Shown here in pieces: positions 47,712 to 56,262 of a stretch of DNA of 64,000 nt (its first letter is position 1; every line of letters starts with the position of its first letter). The position numbers and the translations under genes were made by a program. Source of the DNA: Bacteroidetes bacterium B1(2017) (lineage in GTDB: Bacteria > Bacteroidota > Bacteroidia > UKL13-3); contig NKJG01000007.1 in NCBI GenBank assembly GCA_002256395.1, positions 62,001-126,000 on the forward strand, read 5' to 3'. The notes under the pieces were generated by a model. That model did no database searches, was not told the DNA's origin, and worked only from the letters and a program-made list of their open reading frames with translations.

Positions 47712-47888
47712 GTAAAGGCCTGAAGGCCTGCGAGCAATTTTTACCATTTAATCATCAAGAGCCTGAAGGCCTTTGCTATTATTTTTATCCTAATTCTTCT
47801 TAAAATGTAACCCAAAAAATAGCCAGGGTCTTCAGGCCCTGGAAATTAAAATTAAAAATCACCATTAAAGCAGGCCTTTAGGCCTTTA
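47712..47888 (+). repeat. left copy of the RAYT-associated palindrome module (one unit)
   Basis: The order is AAAGGCCTGAAGGCCTGC (47714-47731); a single hairpin unit at 47756-47783 (CAAGAGCC, TGAA, GGCCTTTG, then CTATTATTT); a reversed hairpin CCAGGGTC-TTCA-GGCCCTGG (47823-47842); GCAGGCCTTTAGGCCTTT (47870-47887). The same order is found to the right of the transposase gene, where the unit is expanded tenfold. It ends 8 bp before the RAYT ATG. Confidence 0.8.
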
Positions 47889-47895
47889 CATTATT

Positions 47896-48330
47896 ATGCC
47901 ACACACAAAACTATTAATCCATGCCGTTTGGGCAACAAAAAACAGAAAACCCTTACTAAATAAGAGTCAAATGAATCTGTTAAAAAAGCATATGAAAGAA
48001 TATGCACAAACAAAAAACATTTACCTATTAAATGTAAATGGTTGGCTAGATCACGTCCATTGTTTGATATCTCTTGAACCAGAACAGATTCTTTCAAATG
48101 TAATAAATTTATTAAAAGGAGAATCCTCCTTTTGGATAAATAAGAATAAGATTTGCACAGAAAAATTTAGCTGGCAAAACGAATATTTTGCGGTTTCAAT
48201 TGGTCAATCACAATTTGAGGCCATTAATAATTATATCAATGGACAGGAAATTCATCATAAAAAAAAATCTTTTGAACAAGAATATGATGAATTCTTTGAA
48301 GCATATGCGTTTGAAAAAGAAAAGGCCTAA
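47896..48330 (+). CDS. REP-associated tyrosine transposase (RAYT; Y1/IS200-like)
   Basis: 144 residues, a single Y1 (HUH) domain. The metal-binding HxH is His53-Val-His55 in WLDHVHCLI; the nucleophile is Tyr113 in NNYINGQEIHHKK. The beginning LIHAVWATKNRKPLL is typical of IS200/RAYT proteins. Such enzymes cut single-stranded DNA at palindromes and may have spread REP sequences; many are domesticated and single-copy. Its stop codon lies within the palindrome AGGCCTAAAGGCCT. Flanked on both sides by the palindrome module, between the convergent pbpC and gpsA. Confidence 0.9.
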   Translation: MPHTKLLIHAVWATKNRKPLLNKSQMNLLKKHMKEYAQTKNIYLLNVNGWLDHVHCLISLEPEQILSNVINLLKGESSFWINKNKICTEKFSWQNEYFAVSIGQSQFEAINNYINGQEIHHKKKSFEQEYDEFFEAYAFEKEKA

Positions 48331-48883
48331 AGGCCTGCGGGATTTCTTATCATTAAATCATCAAGGGCCTGAAGGCCCTTGCTATTATTTGATTCATATT
48401 TTTTAATCAAGGGCCTGAAGGCCCTTGCTATTATTTGATTCATTTTTTTTAATTCAAGGGCCTGAAGGCCCTTGCTATTATTTGATTCATTTTTTTTAAT
48501 CAAGGGCCTGAAGGCCCTTGCTATTATTTGATTCATTTTTTTTAATTCAAGGGTCTGAAGGCCCTTGCTATTATTTGATTCATATTTTTTTAATCAAGGG
48601 CCTGAAGGCCCTTGCTATTATTTGATTCATATTTTTTAATCAAGGGCCTGAAGGCCCTTGCTATTATTTGATTCATTTTTTTTAATCAAGGGCCTGAAGG
48701 CCCTTGCTATTATTTGATTCATATTTTTTTATTCAAGGGCTTGGAGGCCCTTGCTATTATTTGATTCATTTTTTTTAATCAAGGGCCGAAAGGCCATTAA
48801 TAAATCATAAACTAATAGCTAGGGCCTTTAGGCCCTAGAAAAGAAATAAACAACATCGCTTTATGCAGGCCTTTAGGCCTTTT
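48321..48883 (+). repeat. right copy of the palindrome module with ten tandem hairpin units
   Basis: AAAGGCCTAAAGGCCTGC (48321-48338) is the exact inverse of the 18-mer at 47870-47887. Ten units start at 48362, 48408, 48455, 48501, 48548, 48595, 48641, 48687, 48734 and 48780 (period 46-47). Each unit is CAAGGGCC-TGAA-GGCCCTTG (8-bp stem) plus CTATTATTTGATTCAT and a T/A-rich tail. Then CTAGGGCC-TTTA-GGCCCTAG (48819-48838) and GCAGGCCTTTAGGCCTTT (48865-48882). No protein is plausible in it. Confidence 0.95.
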
Positions 48884-48893
48884 CCTTCATTAA

Positions 48894-49913
48894 CTAAACC
48901 AATTTCTCGCTTAATTTTTCAATGGCTTTTTTGGCCGATTTGCCTTCGTAAATAATTTGGTAAACCGTATCCATTATCGGCATCTTAATCTGAATTTTCT
49001 CGTTTAAGTCGTGCATGTTTTTAGTAGCATAATACCCTTCGGCAATCATCTTCATTTCTAATTGTGCCGATTGAACCGTATACCCTTTACCAATCATATT
49101 GCCAAAGGTTCTGTTTCTACTATGAACAGAATAACCTGTTACTAATAAATCGCCTAAATAGGCAGAGTGATTAATTTTTCTATCTGTATCCGTAATATTT
49201 CTCAAGAAACGTTTCATTTCTCTGATGCTATTACTCATCAATACTGCTTGAAAATTATCGCCATAGCCCAGGCCATTGCAAATACCTGCGGCCACGGCAT
49301 AAATATTTTTTAATACCGCGCCATATTCGGTTCCACGAACATCCATTGAAACCACCGTGCGTATATATCCATTATTTAAAGTTGCAGCAAAAGCTCTTGC
49401 TATTTCTTGTCCAACACCCGCAATTGTTAAATAGGATAATTTCTCATTGGCAACTTCTTCGGCATGACAAGGCCCCGAAATAACCATGATTCTTTTTTCA
49501 TCAATACCGTAATGCTCAATAAAATAATCGCCCACAATTTGTTTGGTGCTTGGCACTAGGCCTTTAATAGCGCTTACAATGGCCTTATCATTAAATAAGT
49601 CTTTAGAGCAACTAGCTAAACTCGCTTCTAAAAAAGCAGCAGGGATAGCAATTACTAATAAATCTGCGCCAGTAACCACTTCCTCTAGGTTCGAGCTAAC
49701 GTTTACTACCTCTGGATGAATTTCAATAGAGCTAATATAATCGGGATTATGATGGTGTGTTCTGATATAGTTTGCTTTCTCTTCGCTCCTTACCCACCAA
49801 CTTAAGGATGTTAAACCCGATTTGCCCGAAGCCTTGTTATCACTTAAAATTTTAACCAAAGCCGTTGCCCAGCTTCCTCCACCAATAACAGCAACACGAG
49901 TAAGATTAACCAT
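48894..49913 (-). CDS. gpsA: NAD(P)H-dependent glycerol-3-phosphate dehydrogenase
   Basis: 339 residues. Rossmann motif VIGGGSWATAL at residues 9-19; active-site lysine in KNIYAVAAGICNGLGYGDN; substrate segment SGPCHAEEV. It makes sn-glycerol 3-phosphate for phospholipids. The stop lies 11 bp from the end of the palindrome module. A bidirectional terminator lies just upstream of its start, on the pnp side. Confidence 0.95.
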   Translation of the reverse strand: MVNLTRVAVIGGGSWATALVKILSDNKASGKSGLTSLSWWVRSEEKANYIRTHHHNPDYISSIEIHPEVVNVSSNLEEVVTGADLLVIAIPAAFLEASLASCSKDLFNDKAIVSAIKGLVPSTKQIVGDYFIEHYGIDEKRIMVISGPCHAEEVANEKLSYLTIAGVGQEIARAFAATLNNGYIRTVVSMDVRGTEYGAVLKNIYAVAAGICNGLGYGDNFQAVLMSNSIREMKRFLRNITDTDRKINHSAYLGDLLVTGYSVHSRNRTFGNMIGKGYTVQSAQLEMKMIAEGYYATKNMHDLNEKIQIKMPIMDTVYQIIYEGKSAKKAIEKLSEKLV

Positions 49914-49957
49914 TTTCTTGCATTTTACTTACGCAATTTACATTTTCAAGGTTAAAA

Positions 49958-49988
49958 AAAAAGTGAGTTGCTAGGCAACTCACTTTTT
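49958..49988. terminator. terminator between pnp and gpsA
   Basis: AAAAAGTGAGTTGC, loop TAG, GCAACTCACTTTTT: a perfect 14-bp stem flanked by an A-run and a T-run, so it can work in both directions. It stops pnp transcription 16 bp after the stop codon, before gpsA. Confidence 0.85.
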
Positions 49989-50003
49989 AGAATCATTCAA
50001 ATA

Positions 50004-52241
50004 CTATTCTGGTCTTGGCTCACGTGGTGGGCGTGGACCTCTATCGTCTCTTCTTCCATCATGTGAATGAGAGCGATTACCATCTCTTGGAGGACGATTT
50101 TCTCTTGGAGCTGGCTCAACATAACCTTCTGGCTTAGGCAATAAAACCTTGCGGCTCAATTTAAGCTTTCCTGTTTTTTGATCTACTTCAATTAATTTCA
50201 CTTTCACTTCTTCGCCCACTTGGAAAATTCCATCCATAGTAGCTAATCTGTTCCAACCAATTTCAGAGATGTGTAATAAACCATCTTTACCTGGCATAAT
50301 TTCTATAAAGGCACCAAAATCTACAATAGATTTAACCTTACCTGTATATTCTGCGCCTACTTCAGGAACGGCAACAATAGCTCTAATCATACCAAGAGCT
50401 TTATCTAAACTCTCTTTATTATTAGAAGCAACCTCTACAATACCCATATTATTTTCTTCGGTAATAGAGATAGTAGCACCTGTATCGCGTTGCATTCCTT
50501 GAATAATTTTTCCTCCAGGTCCAATAATCGCACCAATAAAGTCTTTATCAATCATTAAGGTTACAATACGCGGAGCGTTTGGTTTGTAATCGCTATTAGG
50601 TTCAGAAATGGTTTTATTCATTTCATTCATAATATGCAAACGGCCAGCTTTAGCTTGGTTTAAAGCCTCTTCTACCATTTCCCATTTCAAGCCATTAATC
50701 TTAATATCCATTTGGCAAGCAACGATACCATTTTTAGTACCTACTACTTTAAAATCCATATCACCTAAATGATCTTCATCGCCCAAGATATCCGATAAAA
50801 TAGCATACTTACCGGTAGTTTCATCAGAAATTAAACCCATAGCAATACCACTTACTGCACCTCTAACCTTTACACCTGCATCCATTAATGCTAATGAACC
50901 CGCACAAACAGTTGCCATAGATGAAGAACCGTTTGATTCTAAAATATCAGAAACGATACGCACAGTGTATGGATTTTCTGGAGCACCAGGCAATACACGT
51001 TTAATACCACGTAAAGCTAAATTACCATGACCAATTTCTCTACGGCCAGGACCACGATTAGGTTTTACCTCACCAGTAGAGAAAGAAGGGAAATTATAAT
51101 GCAACATAAATTTAGAATAACCCGCATTCATTGGGCTATCTAATAATTGCTCATCATTTTTAGTACCTAAGGTAACGGTTGTTAACGATTGAGTTTCACC
51201 TCTGGTAAATATGGCCGAACCATGCGCACCAGGTAAATAACCAACCTCGCTCCAAATTGGGCGAACCTCATCTAAATTACGACCATCTAAACGAGTACGA
51301 TCTGCAAGGATCATGGCACGAACAGCGGCGTATTCTACATCATGGAAATATTTGTTCAATAAGAATTTATCTACTACAGTACCTTCTGGCAACGAAGCTT
51401 TATATTCTTCTCTGATAGCTTTAAAAGCAGCAGAACGCTCGCCTTTACCCGCTTTTGATTTTGCTACTGCATATACTTTATCGTAGGCATACGCTAAAAT
51501 CTCAGCTTCTAATTCTGGGTTGCTACGCTCGTGGTTGTATTCGCGAGTTGGTTTTTTACCACCCAACATCTCAACTAATTCCCACTGGGCTTTAATCTGA
51601 ACCTTAATAGCATTGTGAGCAACCTTCATTGCCTCAAGCATATCCATTTCACTCACTTCAGCACATTCACCTTCAACCATGTTTAAATCGTGCTCGGTAC
51701 CTGCTACAATTAGGTCAATATCGGCACGCTCTAATTCATCTTTATAAGGGTTGATCACAAATTTGCCATCAATACGCGCTACACGTACTTCAGAAACCGG
51801 ACCATTAAACGGAACATCACTTACTATTAAAGCAGCAGAAGCAGCTAAACCTACTAAAGCATCAGGCATAATATTGGCATCCGATGAAATTAAGGTAAGT
51901 GCAACTTGCGTATCAGCATGATAATTTTCTGGGAACAAAGGGCGAAGGGCACGGTCTACAATTCTGCTCACCAATACCTCATAATCGCTTAATTTAGCTT
52001 CACGCTTGTGAAAGCTACCGGGGATGCGACCTACAGAAGCGAATTTTTCTTGATAATCAACTGTAAGAGGCATAAAATCTACATCTTCTTTGGCTTCTTT
52101 AGCAGAAACCACTGTAGCCATAATCATGGTATCACCCATTCTTACTACCACAGCACCGTCGGCCTGACGGGCTAATCTACCTGTTTCGATACTAATGGTT
52201 TTGCCATCTAGTTCAAAGGTTTTTGTTGTTGCTATTGACAT
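50004..52241 (-). CDS. pnp: polyribonucleotide nucleotidyltransferase (PNPase)
   Basis: 745 residues: two RNase PH domains (first 1-230, second from about 310 with FTRGETQSL), a KH domain with GxxG in [10 protein letters not shown] near 575, an S1 domain ([20 protein letters not shown] near 632), and a C-terminal tail of about 35 residues rich in Arg, Asp, Pro and His. PNPase degrades RNA from the 3' end with phosphate and works in the RNA degradosome. It follows rpsO, the classic order. Confidence 0.97.
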   Translation of the reverse strand: MSIATTKTFELDGKTISIETGRLARQADGAVVVRMGDTMIMATVVSAKEAKEDVDFMPLTVDYQEKFASVGRIPGSFHKREAKLSDYEVLVSRIVDRALRPLFPENYHADTQVALTLISSDANIMPDALVGLAASAALIVSDVPFNGPVSEVRVARIDGKFVINPYKDELERADIDLIVAGTEHDLNMVEGECAEVSEMDMLEAMKVAHNAIKVQIKAQWELVEMLGGKKPTREYNHERSNPELEAEILAYAYDKVYAVAKSKAGKGERSAAFKAIREEYKASLPEGTVVDKFLLNKYFHDVEYAAVRAMILADRTRLDGRNLDEVRPIWSEVGYLPGAHGSAIFTRGETQSLTTVTLGTKNDEQLLDSPMNAGYSKFMLHYNFPSFSTGEVKPNRGPGRREIGHGNLALRGIKRVLPGAPENPYTVRIVSDILESNGSSSMATVCAGSLALMDAGVKVRGAVSGIAMGLISDETTGKYAILSDILGDEDHLGDMDFKVVGTKNGIVACQMDIKINGLKWEMVEEALNQAKAGRLHIMNEMNKTISEPNSDYKPNAPRIVTLMIDKDFIGAIIGPGGKIIQGMQRDTGATISITEENNMGIVEVASNNKESLDKALGMIRAIVAVPEVGAEYTGKVKSIVDFGAFIEIMPGKDGLLHISEIGWNRLATMDGIFQVGEEVKVKLIEVDQKTGKLKLSRKVLLPKPEGYVEPAPRENRPPRDGNRSHSHDGRRDDRGPRPPREPRPE

Positions 52242-52273
52242 ATTTTCTTGTCTTTTTCTAAATTTTTAAAAAT

Positions 52274-52307
52274 AAAAGGGACAGCACCGTTTGGCCTGCC
52301 CCTTTTT
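52274..52307 (-). terminator. terminator between rpsO and pnp
   Basis: On the reverse strand AAAAAGGGGCAG, loop, CTGTCCCTTTT: a stem interrupted by one unpaired base, then a T-rich run. It would reduce readthrough from rpsO into pnp. Confidence 0.6.
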
Positions 52308-52352
52308 CCAATAAATTAATAATACCCTATTCTTGCGAATTGGGTGAAGAGA

Positions 52353-52628
52353 TTACTTACGTAATTCAAGTTCTTTAATGATATCCCTGTAACGGAAAAC
52401 GTCTTTACGTTGAAGGTAATTCAATAAAGCACGTCTTTTACCTACTAATTTCACCAAGTTTAACTCGGCTGAGAAATCTTTTTTGTTAGATTTCAAGTGT
52501 TCAGTAATGTGGTTGATCCTCTCTGTAAACAGAGCGATCTGACTTTCAGCTGAACCAGTGTCTGTTTTAGACTTGGCTCTACCGTGCGTGGCGAAAATTT
52601 CTTGTTTCGCTTCTGTTGTCAAATGCAT
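52353..52628 (-). CDS. rpsO: ribosomal protein S15
   Basis: 91 residues, complete S15 (DTGSAESQIALFTERINHITEHLK; the tail LLNYLQRKDVFRYRDIIKELELRK). It binds the central domain of 16S rRNA. A -7 element TATTTTTG is 30 bp upstream. pnp follows, as in many bacteria. Confidence 0.97.
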   Translation of the reverse strand: MHLTTEAKQEIFATHGRAKSKTDTGSAESQIALFTERINHITEHLKSNKKDFSAELNLVKLVGKRRALLNYLQRKDVFRYRDIIKELELRK

Positions 52629-52658
52629 GATTTATACTATTTAATTATTTATGAGGCG

Positions 52659-52666
52659 CAAAAATA
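52659..52666 (-). promoter_or_regulatory. probable -7 promoter element of rpsO
   Basis: TATTTTTG on the reverse strand matches TAnnTTTG. The -33 position, 19 bp upstream, holds only a partial match (AGTG). A start near 52653 would give a leader of about 25 nt. Confidence 0.5.
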
Positions 52667-52697
52667 TACTAAAATTTTAATTTTCCACTCATTGCCC

Positions 52698-53750
52698 TCA
52701 TTTTTTTGCGATTGGAATTTGCAATTTGGGCGCATTAACTAAGAAATAATCAAAGGCTTTGGCCAAATTCACTGCTTCCCTAAAAATATTAAAACTTAGT
52801 TTAAGATCGCCATGATCAAGCAAACTAGACAGTTCCAAATGTACGTTTTTATTATTTTCACTAATCAAAGAATGCAACAAAACAGATTGAGAAGCAGGAA
52901 TAACATTGTCCTCTTTTCCATGTATAATGGAAACAGGACACGTAATTTTATGAGCATGAATAGACAAATCCAGTTGATTTTTCCAGGACGTAAAATCAGG
53001 AATTTTTGTCCACGCATTCAGAATTGCCTCGCTTCTAAATTCAGTATTATTTTTGAGTTTGGTATATAATTCAAGATTTTTTGGACTTGCTTTATCCAAT
53101 AAAGCAGGTAGCAATGGAATTTGCCTTCTTAACCCATTATCTTCTAAAGCGGTCTGAACCAAGGCTTCTAATTCAGGATTATCGCCTAGTTCATATTTCA
53201 GAAAATTTTTCATGAGGATATGCATCCCATAATCATCTTCATTATTTTCATTAGACAAAGCAAATTGAATGGTTGTTTCAAAATCGCTAAAACTGCCTAA
53301 CAAACAAAGGGAAGAAACAGTATTTTCAGGCATTTCGGCAATTGCCAAGGCAGCAATTCCCGCTGTAAAAGAAGGTGCAAAAACGGCAGGACAAAATTTA
53401 TTTGGGTTTAAAATTGGGTCAGCCATAATGCGTTCGATAGCCTCTTTAACTTCCTCAATACCCAAAGGATGAATTAGTAATGAATCAATCGTATGAATTT
53501 TAGGAGTGATAACACGGTAGCCCATTTTACGGAAGGCATTATTAACAATAGCCATGCGCTTATCCTTGTAGCCACTCATAGAAAATCCCGAAAAGCTAAG
53601 GATAAGACCCTTTTCCTTACCAACAGGTGTATATAAAAGAATGGGCGTATTGCCCGTTGAAAGCGGCAATTCTGTTTCCACTCCCAAGGAAGGATTCTTC
53701 CATAAGGAGGTATTTAAAATAAACCTAAAACCATCCAAAAATAATTTCAA
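52698..53750 (-). CDS. alpha/beta hydrolase
   Basis: 350 residues, no signal peptide. Oxyanion segment LSFSGFSMSGY near 50, nucleophile serine in APSFTAG near 125, acid in HGKEDNVIP near 276, histidine in LLDHGDLK near 312: the full order of an alpha/beta hydrolase. Substrate unknown. There is no ATG until residue 58, which would remove the first strand, so translation must begin at TTG (53750, with AAGG five bases upstream, or TTG 53738). Confidence 0.82.
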   Translation of the reverse strand: MKLFLDGFRFILNTSLWKNPSLGVETELPLSTGNTPILLYTPVGKEKGLILSFSGFSMSGYKDKRMAIVNNAFRKMGYRVITPKIHTIDSLLIHPLGIEEVKEAIERIMADPILNPNKFCPAVFAPSFTAGIAALAIAEMPENTVSSLCLLGSFSDFETTIQFALSNENNEDDYGMHILMKNFLKYELGDNPELEALVQTALEDNGLRRQIPLLPALLDKASPKNLELYTKLKNNTEFRSEAILNAWTKIPDFTSWKNQLDLSIHAHKITCPVSIIHGKEDNVIPASQSVLLHSLISENNKNVHLELSSLLDHGDLKLSFNIFREAVNLAKAFDYFLVNAPKLQIPIAKK

Positions 53751-54236
53751 ACCTTAATAATTAAATCCTTGCAAAAAGTAGCATCAAAAGAATCGGTTAA
53801 CAGTAATGAAATGATTTTCAGAATTTTCCCATAATTGTTACTTACTCAAGGGTAGGAATTTATTTTGATAAATTAGTATTAATAAAAAATTAAATTGGGG
53901 AAAGCCCCAGATTAAGGGCAAAAAAGTGAAAACGCTTAAAACCCTACCAACATCACACCCCCAACTCAAACCCAAACTGCCTTAGCCCCCTGAGGCTGCC
54001 CTCCCCCAGGGCTAAAGGCGATCAGCCTGAATCTTAAATGAAAACCGAAACTTAATAGCAAAAAATCCTCAACTAAAATAAAGCCCTCTTAATTCGACAA
54101 GCCCGTAGGACGGCCGAGCGTTTAGAATTGACCCGGGAGGGGGTCAATTTAGCGAGGAGCGAGACCGTGGGGCTGCCCTCCCCTTCGGGCTACAGGCGCA
54201 TAGCATGCGTCTTAAATGAATATGGCACCTTAATAT
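53751..54236. other. gene-free GC-rich repeat island
   Basis: 53751-53935 is AT-rich with a small hairpin (TGGGG-AAAG-CCCCA, 53896-53909) and nothing else. 53940-54230 is strikingly GC-rich: two related copies of GGCTGCCCTCCCC...GGGCTA...AGGCG...CTTAAATGA (near 53993-54040 and 54172-54219), a TTAGCCC/GGGCTAA stem (53982-54015) and a 9-bp stem AATTGACCC/GGGTCAATT (54126-54149). No open frame is credible. It may be a family of mobile palindromic repeats. Confidence 0.6.
54178..54200. repeat. inverted copy of the tRNA-Glu 3' end
   Basis: The 23-mer at 54178-54200 is the reverse complement, with one mismatch, of 54271-54293, which spans the 3' end of tRNA-Glu plus eight bases of its trailer. The copies can pair over the intervening 70 bp. 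It may represent capture of tRNA sequence by the repeat family. Confidence 0.75.
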
Positions 54237-54271
54237 CAAAAAAAAAGCCTCACATAGTGTGAAGCTTTTTT
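54237..54271 (-). terminator. terminator of tRNA-Glu
   Basis: On the reverse strand AAAAAGC-T-TCACA, loop CTA, TGTGA-G-GCTTTTTTTTT: a stem with one G-T pair and a long T-run, eight bases after the tRNA. Confidence 0.85.
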
Positions 54272-54278
54272 GCGCCTG

Positions 54279-54350
54279 TAGCCCGTAGGGGAGTCGAACC
54301 CCTCTTTAAAGAATGAAAATCTTTTGTCCTAACCGATAGACGAACGGGCC
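54279..54350 (-). tRNA. tRNA-Glu (anticodon TTC)
   Basis: 72 nt cloverleaf on the reverse strand: acceptor GGCCCGT/ACGGGCT, D arm, anticodon stem AAAGA/TCTTT with loop TTTTCAT giving anticodon TTC, T arm GGGG TTCGACT CCCC, discriminator A. CCA is not encoded. Single tRNA, its own promoter and terminator. Confidence 0.95.
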
Positions 54351-54365
54351 ATTATTTTGGGTTGG

Positions 54366-54395
54366 CAAAAGTAGGTATTTTTTTTACAATGCAAA
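54366..54395 (-). promoter_or_regulatory. promoter of tRNA-Glu
   Basis: Reverse strand TTTG (54395-54392), 18 bp, TACTTTTG (54373-54366). The -7 sequence is identical to that of the SRP RNA. It predicts a leader of about 10 nt before the tRNA. The rest of 54396-54523 shows nothing. Confidence 0.75.
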
Positions 54396-54523
54396 ATCTT
54401 TTTTGAAAAAAATAAAAATTAGGCCTCATTTAAACTCAAAACCCTTGATAAGTAATAGGTAAATCTAGCTATAATCAGATTGAACCAAAGTGTCTTTAGG
54501 GGAAAGTATTGAATTACTCAACC

Positions 54524-55216
54524 TTACTTAACAGCTCTACCCAAATCAATATATGCTTCCTCATATTCTTGGCAAGGGTTAATTAGGTAGTATTGTTGGT
54601 TCAGCTTTTTAGGGTCGTAATAATGAGCTCCAATGCGCCATTCGTTAAAAACCTGAATTTTGATGCCTTGACCAAATTTATCGTAACTCATTAGGCTCGA
54701 TTTTTTAATGGTATCCAAAATTTGTCCATTTGTAAATGGCCCAACTTTATAAGGGGCCTTCATCACATAGGGTGGAGCAAAGTTGCTAGAGGTAATGCCA
54801 TAATATAGTGTATCATTTGATGTATATGATTTATTTGTTGCAATTTTATAAACCATATAGCTGTTCGAATCTTTAATAATGTACCCAAGATTTATTGTTT
54901 GGGTTAGTGGAAGATCCGAAACCAAGGAAGTATTGGCAAAGCCACTTACATAGGAAACAGAAAGATTTCCATGGATTAAATCCGAACCACTTTCATATGT
55001 GGCAGAAAATTCCCCTTTTTTATTGGTGCTTATTGCAACTTCAAAAGAATCCTCACTTCGGCTCATAGTATTGTATTCCAATATTAGGGGAAAGTTGGCA
55101 TAGGGTATTGTATGCGAACAATCTTTATAAAGTACGCCACTCACAACATATTTATTTTTCTCTGGTGTGCATGAAAAGAATAATACAACAATTATTAAAG
55201 CCAAAAGAAATCGCAT
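54524..55216 (-). CDS. hypothetical lipoprotein
   Basis: 230 residues. Start MRFLLALIIVVLFFSC at 55216, lipobox FFSC with Cys16; an upstream in-frame ATG at 55258 would bury the leader. The beginning VSGVLYKDCSHTIPYANFPLIL resembles the beta-sandwich (transthyretin-like) carboxypeptidase-regulatory domains often found in such lipoproteins, and GEFSATYES fits. No clear family for the rest. It is a single gene between tRNA-Glu and the orphan gene at 55705. Confidence 0.7.
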   Translation of the reverse strand: MRFLLALIIVVLFFSCTPEKNKYVVSGVLYKDCSHTIPYANFPLILEYNTMSRSEDSFEVAISTNKKGEFSATYESGSDLIHGNLSVSYVSGFANTSLVSDLPLTQTINLGYIIKDSNSYMVYKIATNKSYTSNDTLYYGITSSNFAPPYVMKAPYKVGPFTNGQILDTIKKSSLMSYDKFGQGIKIQVFNEWRIGAHYYDPKKLNQQYYLINPCQEYEEAYIDLGRAVK

Positions 55217-55704
55217 AATCAAATATAAATTATTCCCGTTGCTATATAACAATTCCAATTGGACATTCCTGCAAAATCGTAAATTATGGAAACCTCAAAC
55301 TTCTATCTGAACAAGGCAGACTCAACAAGAGCAAAGATTTAAACCTCATATTAAAGAGATTTGAAAATTAAGCATTCCTTTTTTCTTTTAAAAAAATCAA
55401 ATCAAACCATCCATAATAAATTGAAAGATTTTCCTTCTCCCCCCCCTCCTTCCCACCTCACTACTCAAAATGTAGTAGTAAAAAACTCGTTTTTGGCTAA
55501 AAAATACTAAAAATGTAGTATTGATTTGGAGCGAAGGAGCAGCCAAATTTGTCCTATCAAAATTGCTTGATGAATTTGTTTAGCAAATGGGTATAGCCAG
55601 CTTAAGGCTTTAAGCACTCACTGCTAAAACAAATCAAAAAGAAAATTTTGATGGGAGGAATTGCCGAAAATCCCATTTAGAGTAGGCAAACTTAATTCTT
55701 AGTT
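55217..55704. other. gene-free leader region with hairpins
   Basis: A C-run at about 55440-55447 (CCCCCCC), a direct repeat of AAAATGTAGTA (55478 and 55510), a perfect hairpin AATACTA/TAGTATT (55504-55523) and a long stem-loop at 55551-55657 described separately. No open frame is credible. 55259-55430 shows nothing. Confidence 0.6.
55551..55657 (+). promoter_or_regulatory. long imperfect stem-loop upstream of the 159-residue gene
   Basis: TCCTATCAAAATT pairs with AATTTTGATGGGAGGA, and TTTGTTTAGCA with TGCTAAAACAAA, leaving an apical part with AGCC/GGCT. It ends 48 bp before the ATG at 55705. It could be a structured leader; no riboswitch class is recognised. Confidence 0.5.
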
Positions 55705-56184
55705 ATGGACCAAAGAATAAGTGCAGCCATCCCAGCTGCCGATTTAGATTCTATCCTTAAAAGTGTTTCCGATATAAACACAAAACTGCCATTTTTGGTA
55801 GGTTTAGATCCGGTAACCTTTAAGCGCTTGGTAAAGGTAAATAATACACGTATACCTTTTGTTGAGCAAGCATTAGCATTGTCGGGACACAATGCCTTAT
55901 TAGTGCCACAATTTTGCGACTTGGCAGAGGCTAACAAAGATTTGAACCTCTACCACGATCTCGACAAAATTATAGCACCACTTAGCAATCTCTTGCGTAT
56001 GTTAGAACAAACCAAAGCTGCCGCGGGCAGCGAAGCCTATCAATCTGCTAGAGCCATTTATGAGATGGCCAAAAGTGGGAAGAAAAAAGGCATTGTAGGG
56101 TTTGAAACTAGCGCAGACCAATTGAAGGTGTTTTTTGAACATCATGGCCGAAACAACAAAGCGCCAGATATTCCTATAACATAA
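55705..56184 (+). CDS. conserved hypothetical all-helical protein
   Basis: 159 residues, no signal or membrane segment, mainly helical (ADLDSILKSVSDINTKLPFL, YHDLDKIIAPLSNLLRMLEQ). The AAGSEAYQSARAIYEMAKSG stretch is like that of uncharacterised Bacteroidota proteins of about 160 residues that often occur alone. No function known. It has its own terminator directly downstream and a long stem-loop upstream. Confidence 0.75.
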   Translation: MDQRISAAIPAADLDSILKSVSDINTKLPFLVGLDPVTFKRLVKVNNTRIPFVEQALALSGHNALLVPQFCDLAEANKDLNLYHDLDKIIAPLSNLLRMLEQTKAAAGSEAYQSARAIYEMAKSGKKKGIVGFETSADQLKVFFEHHGRNNKAPDIPIT

Positions 56185-56230
56185 AACTATTGCTCGGTTT
56201 TTTTTGTTCATATATTGAAAAATTATCAAG

Positions 56231-56255
56231 AAGGCCCCCAATTGGGGGCTTTTTT
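56231..56255 (+). terminator. terminator after the 159-residue gene
   Basis: GCCCCC-AATT-GGGGGC followed by TTTTTTT: a short, strong stem 49 bp after the stop. Confidence 0.9.
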
Positions 56256-56262
56256 GTTTAGT

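Noticed and set aside
48327..48536. Open frame on the reverse strand within the hairpin array
   Set aside because: The deduced protein is only the translated repeat unit (RPLIKK...ARAF), without start signal or homology.
48362..48800. CRISPR array
   Set aside because: The period is regular, but the complete 46-47 bp unit is repeated with no unique spacers, and no cas genes are near. It is a tandem hairpin array.
54279..54350. Genomic island integrated at tRNA-Glu
   Set aside because: The repeated 3' end is inverted, not direct, and no integrase or foreign genes follow.
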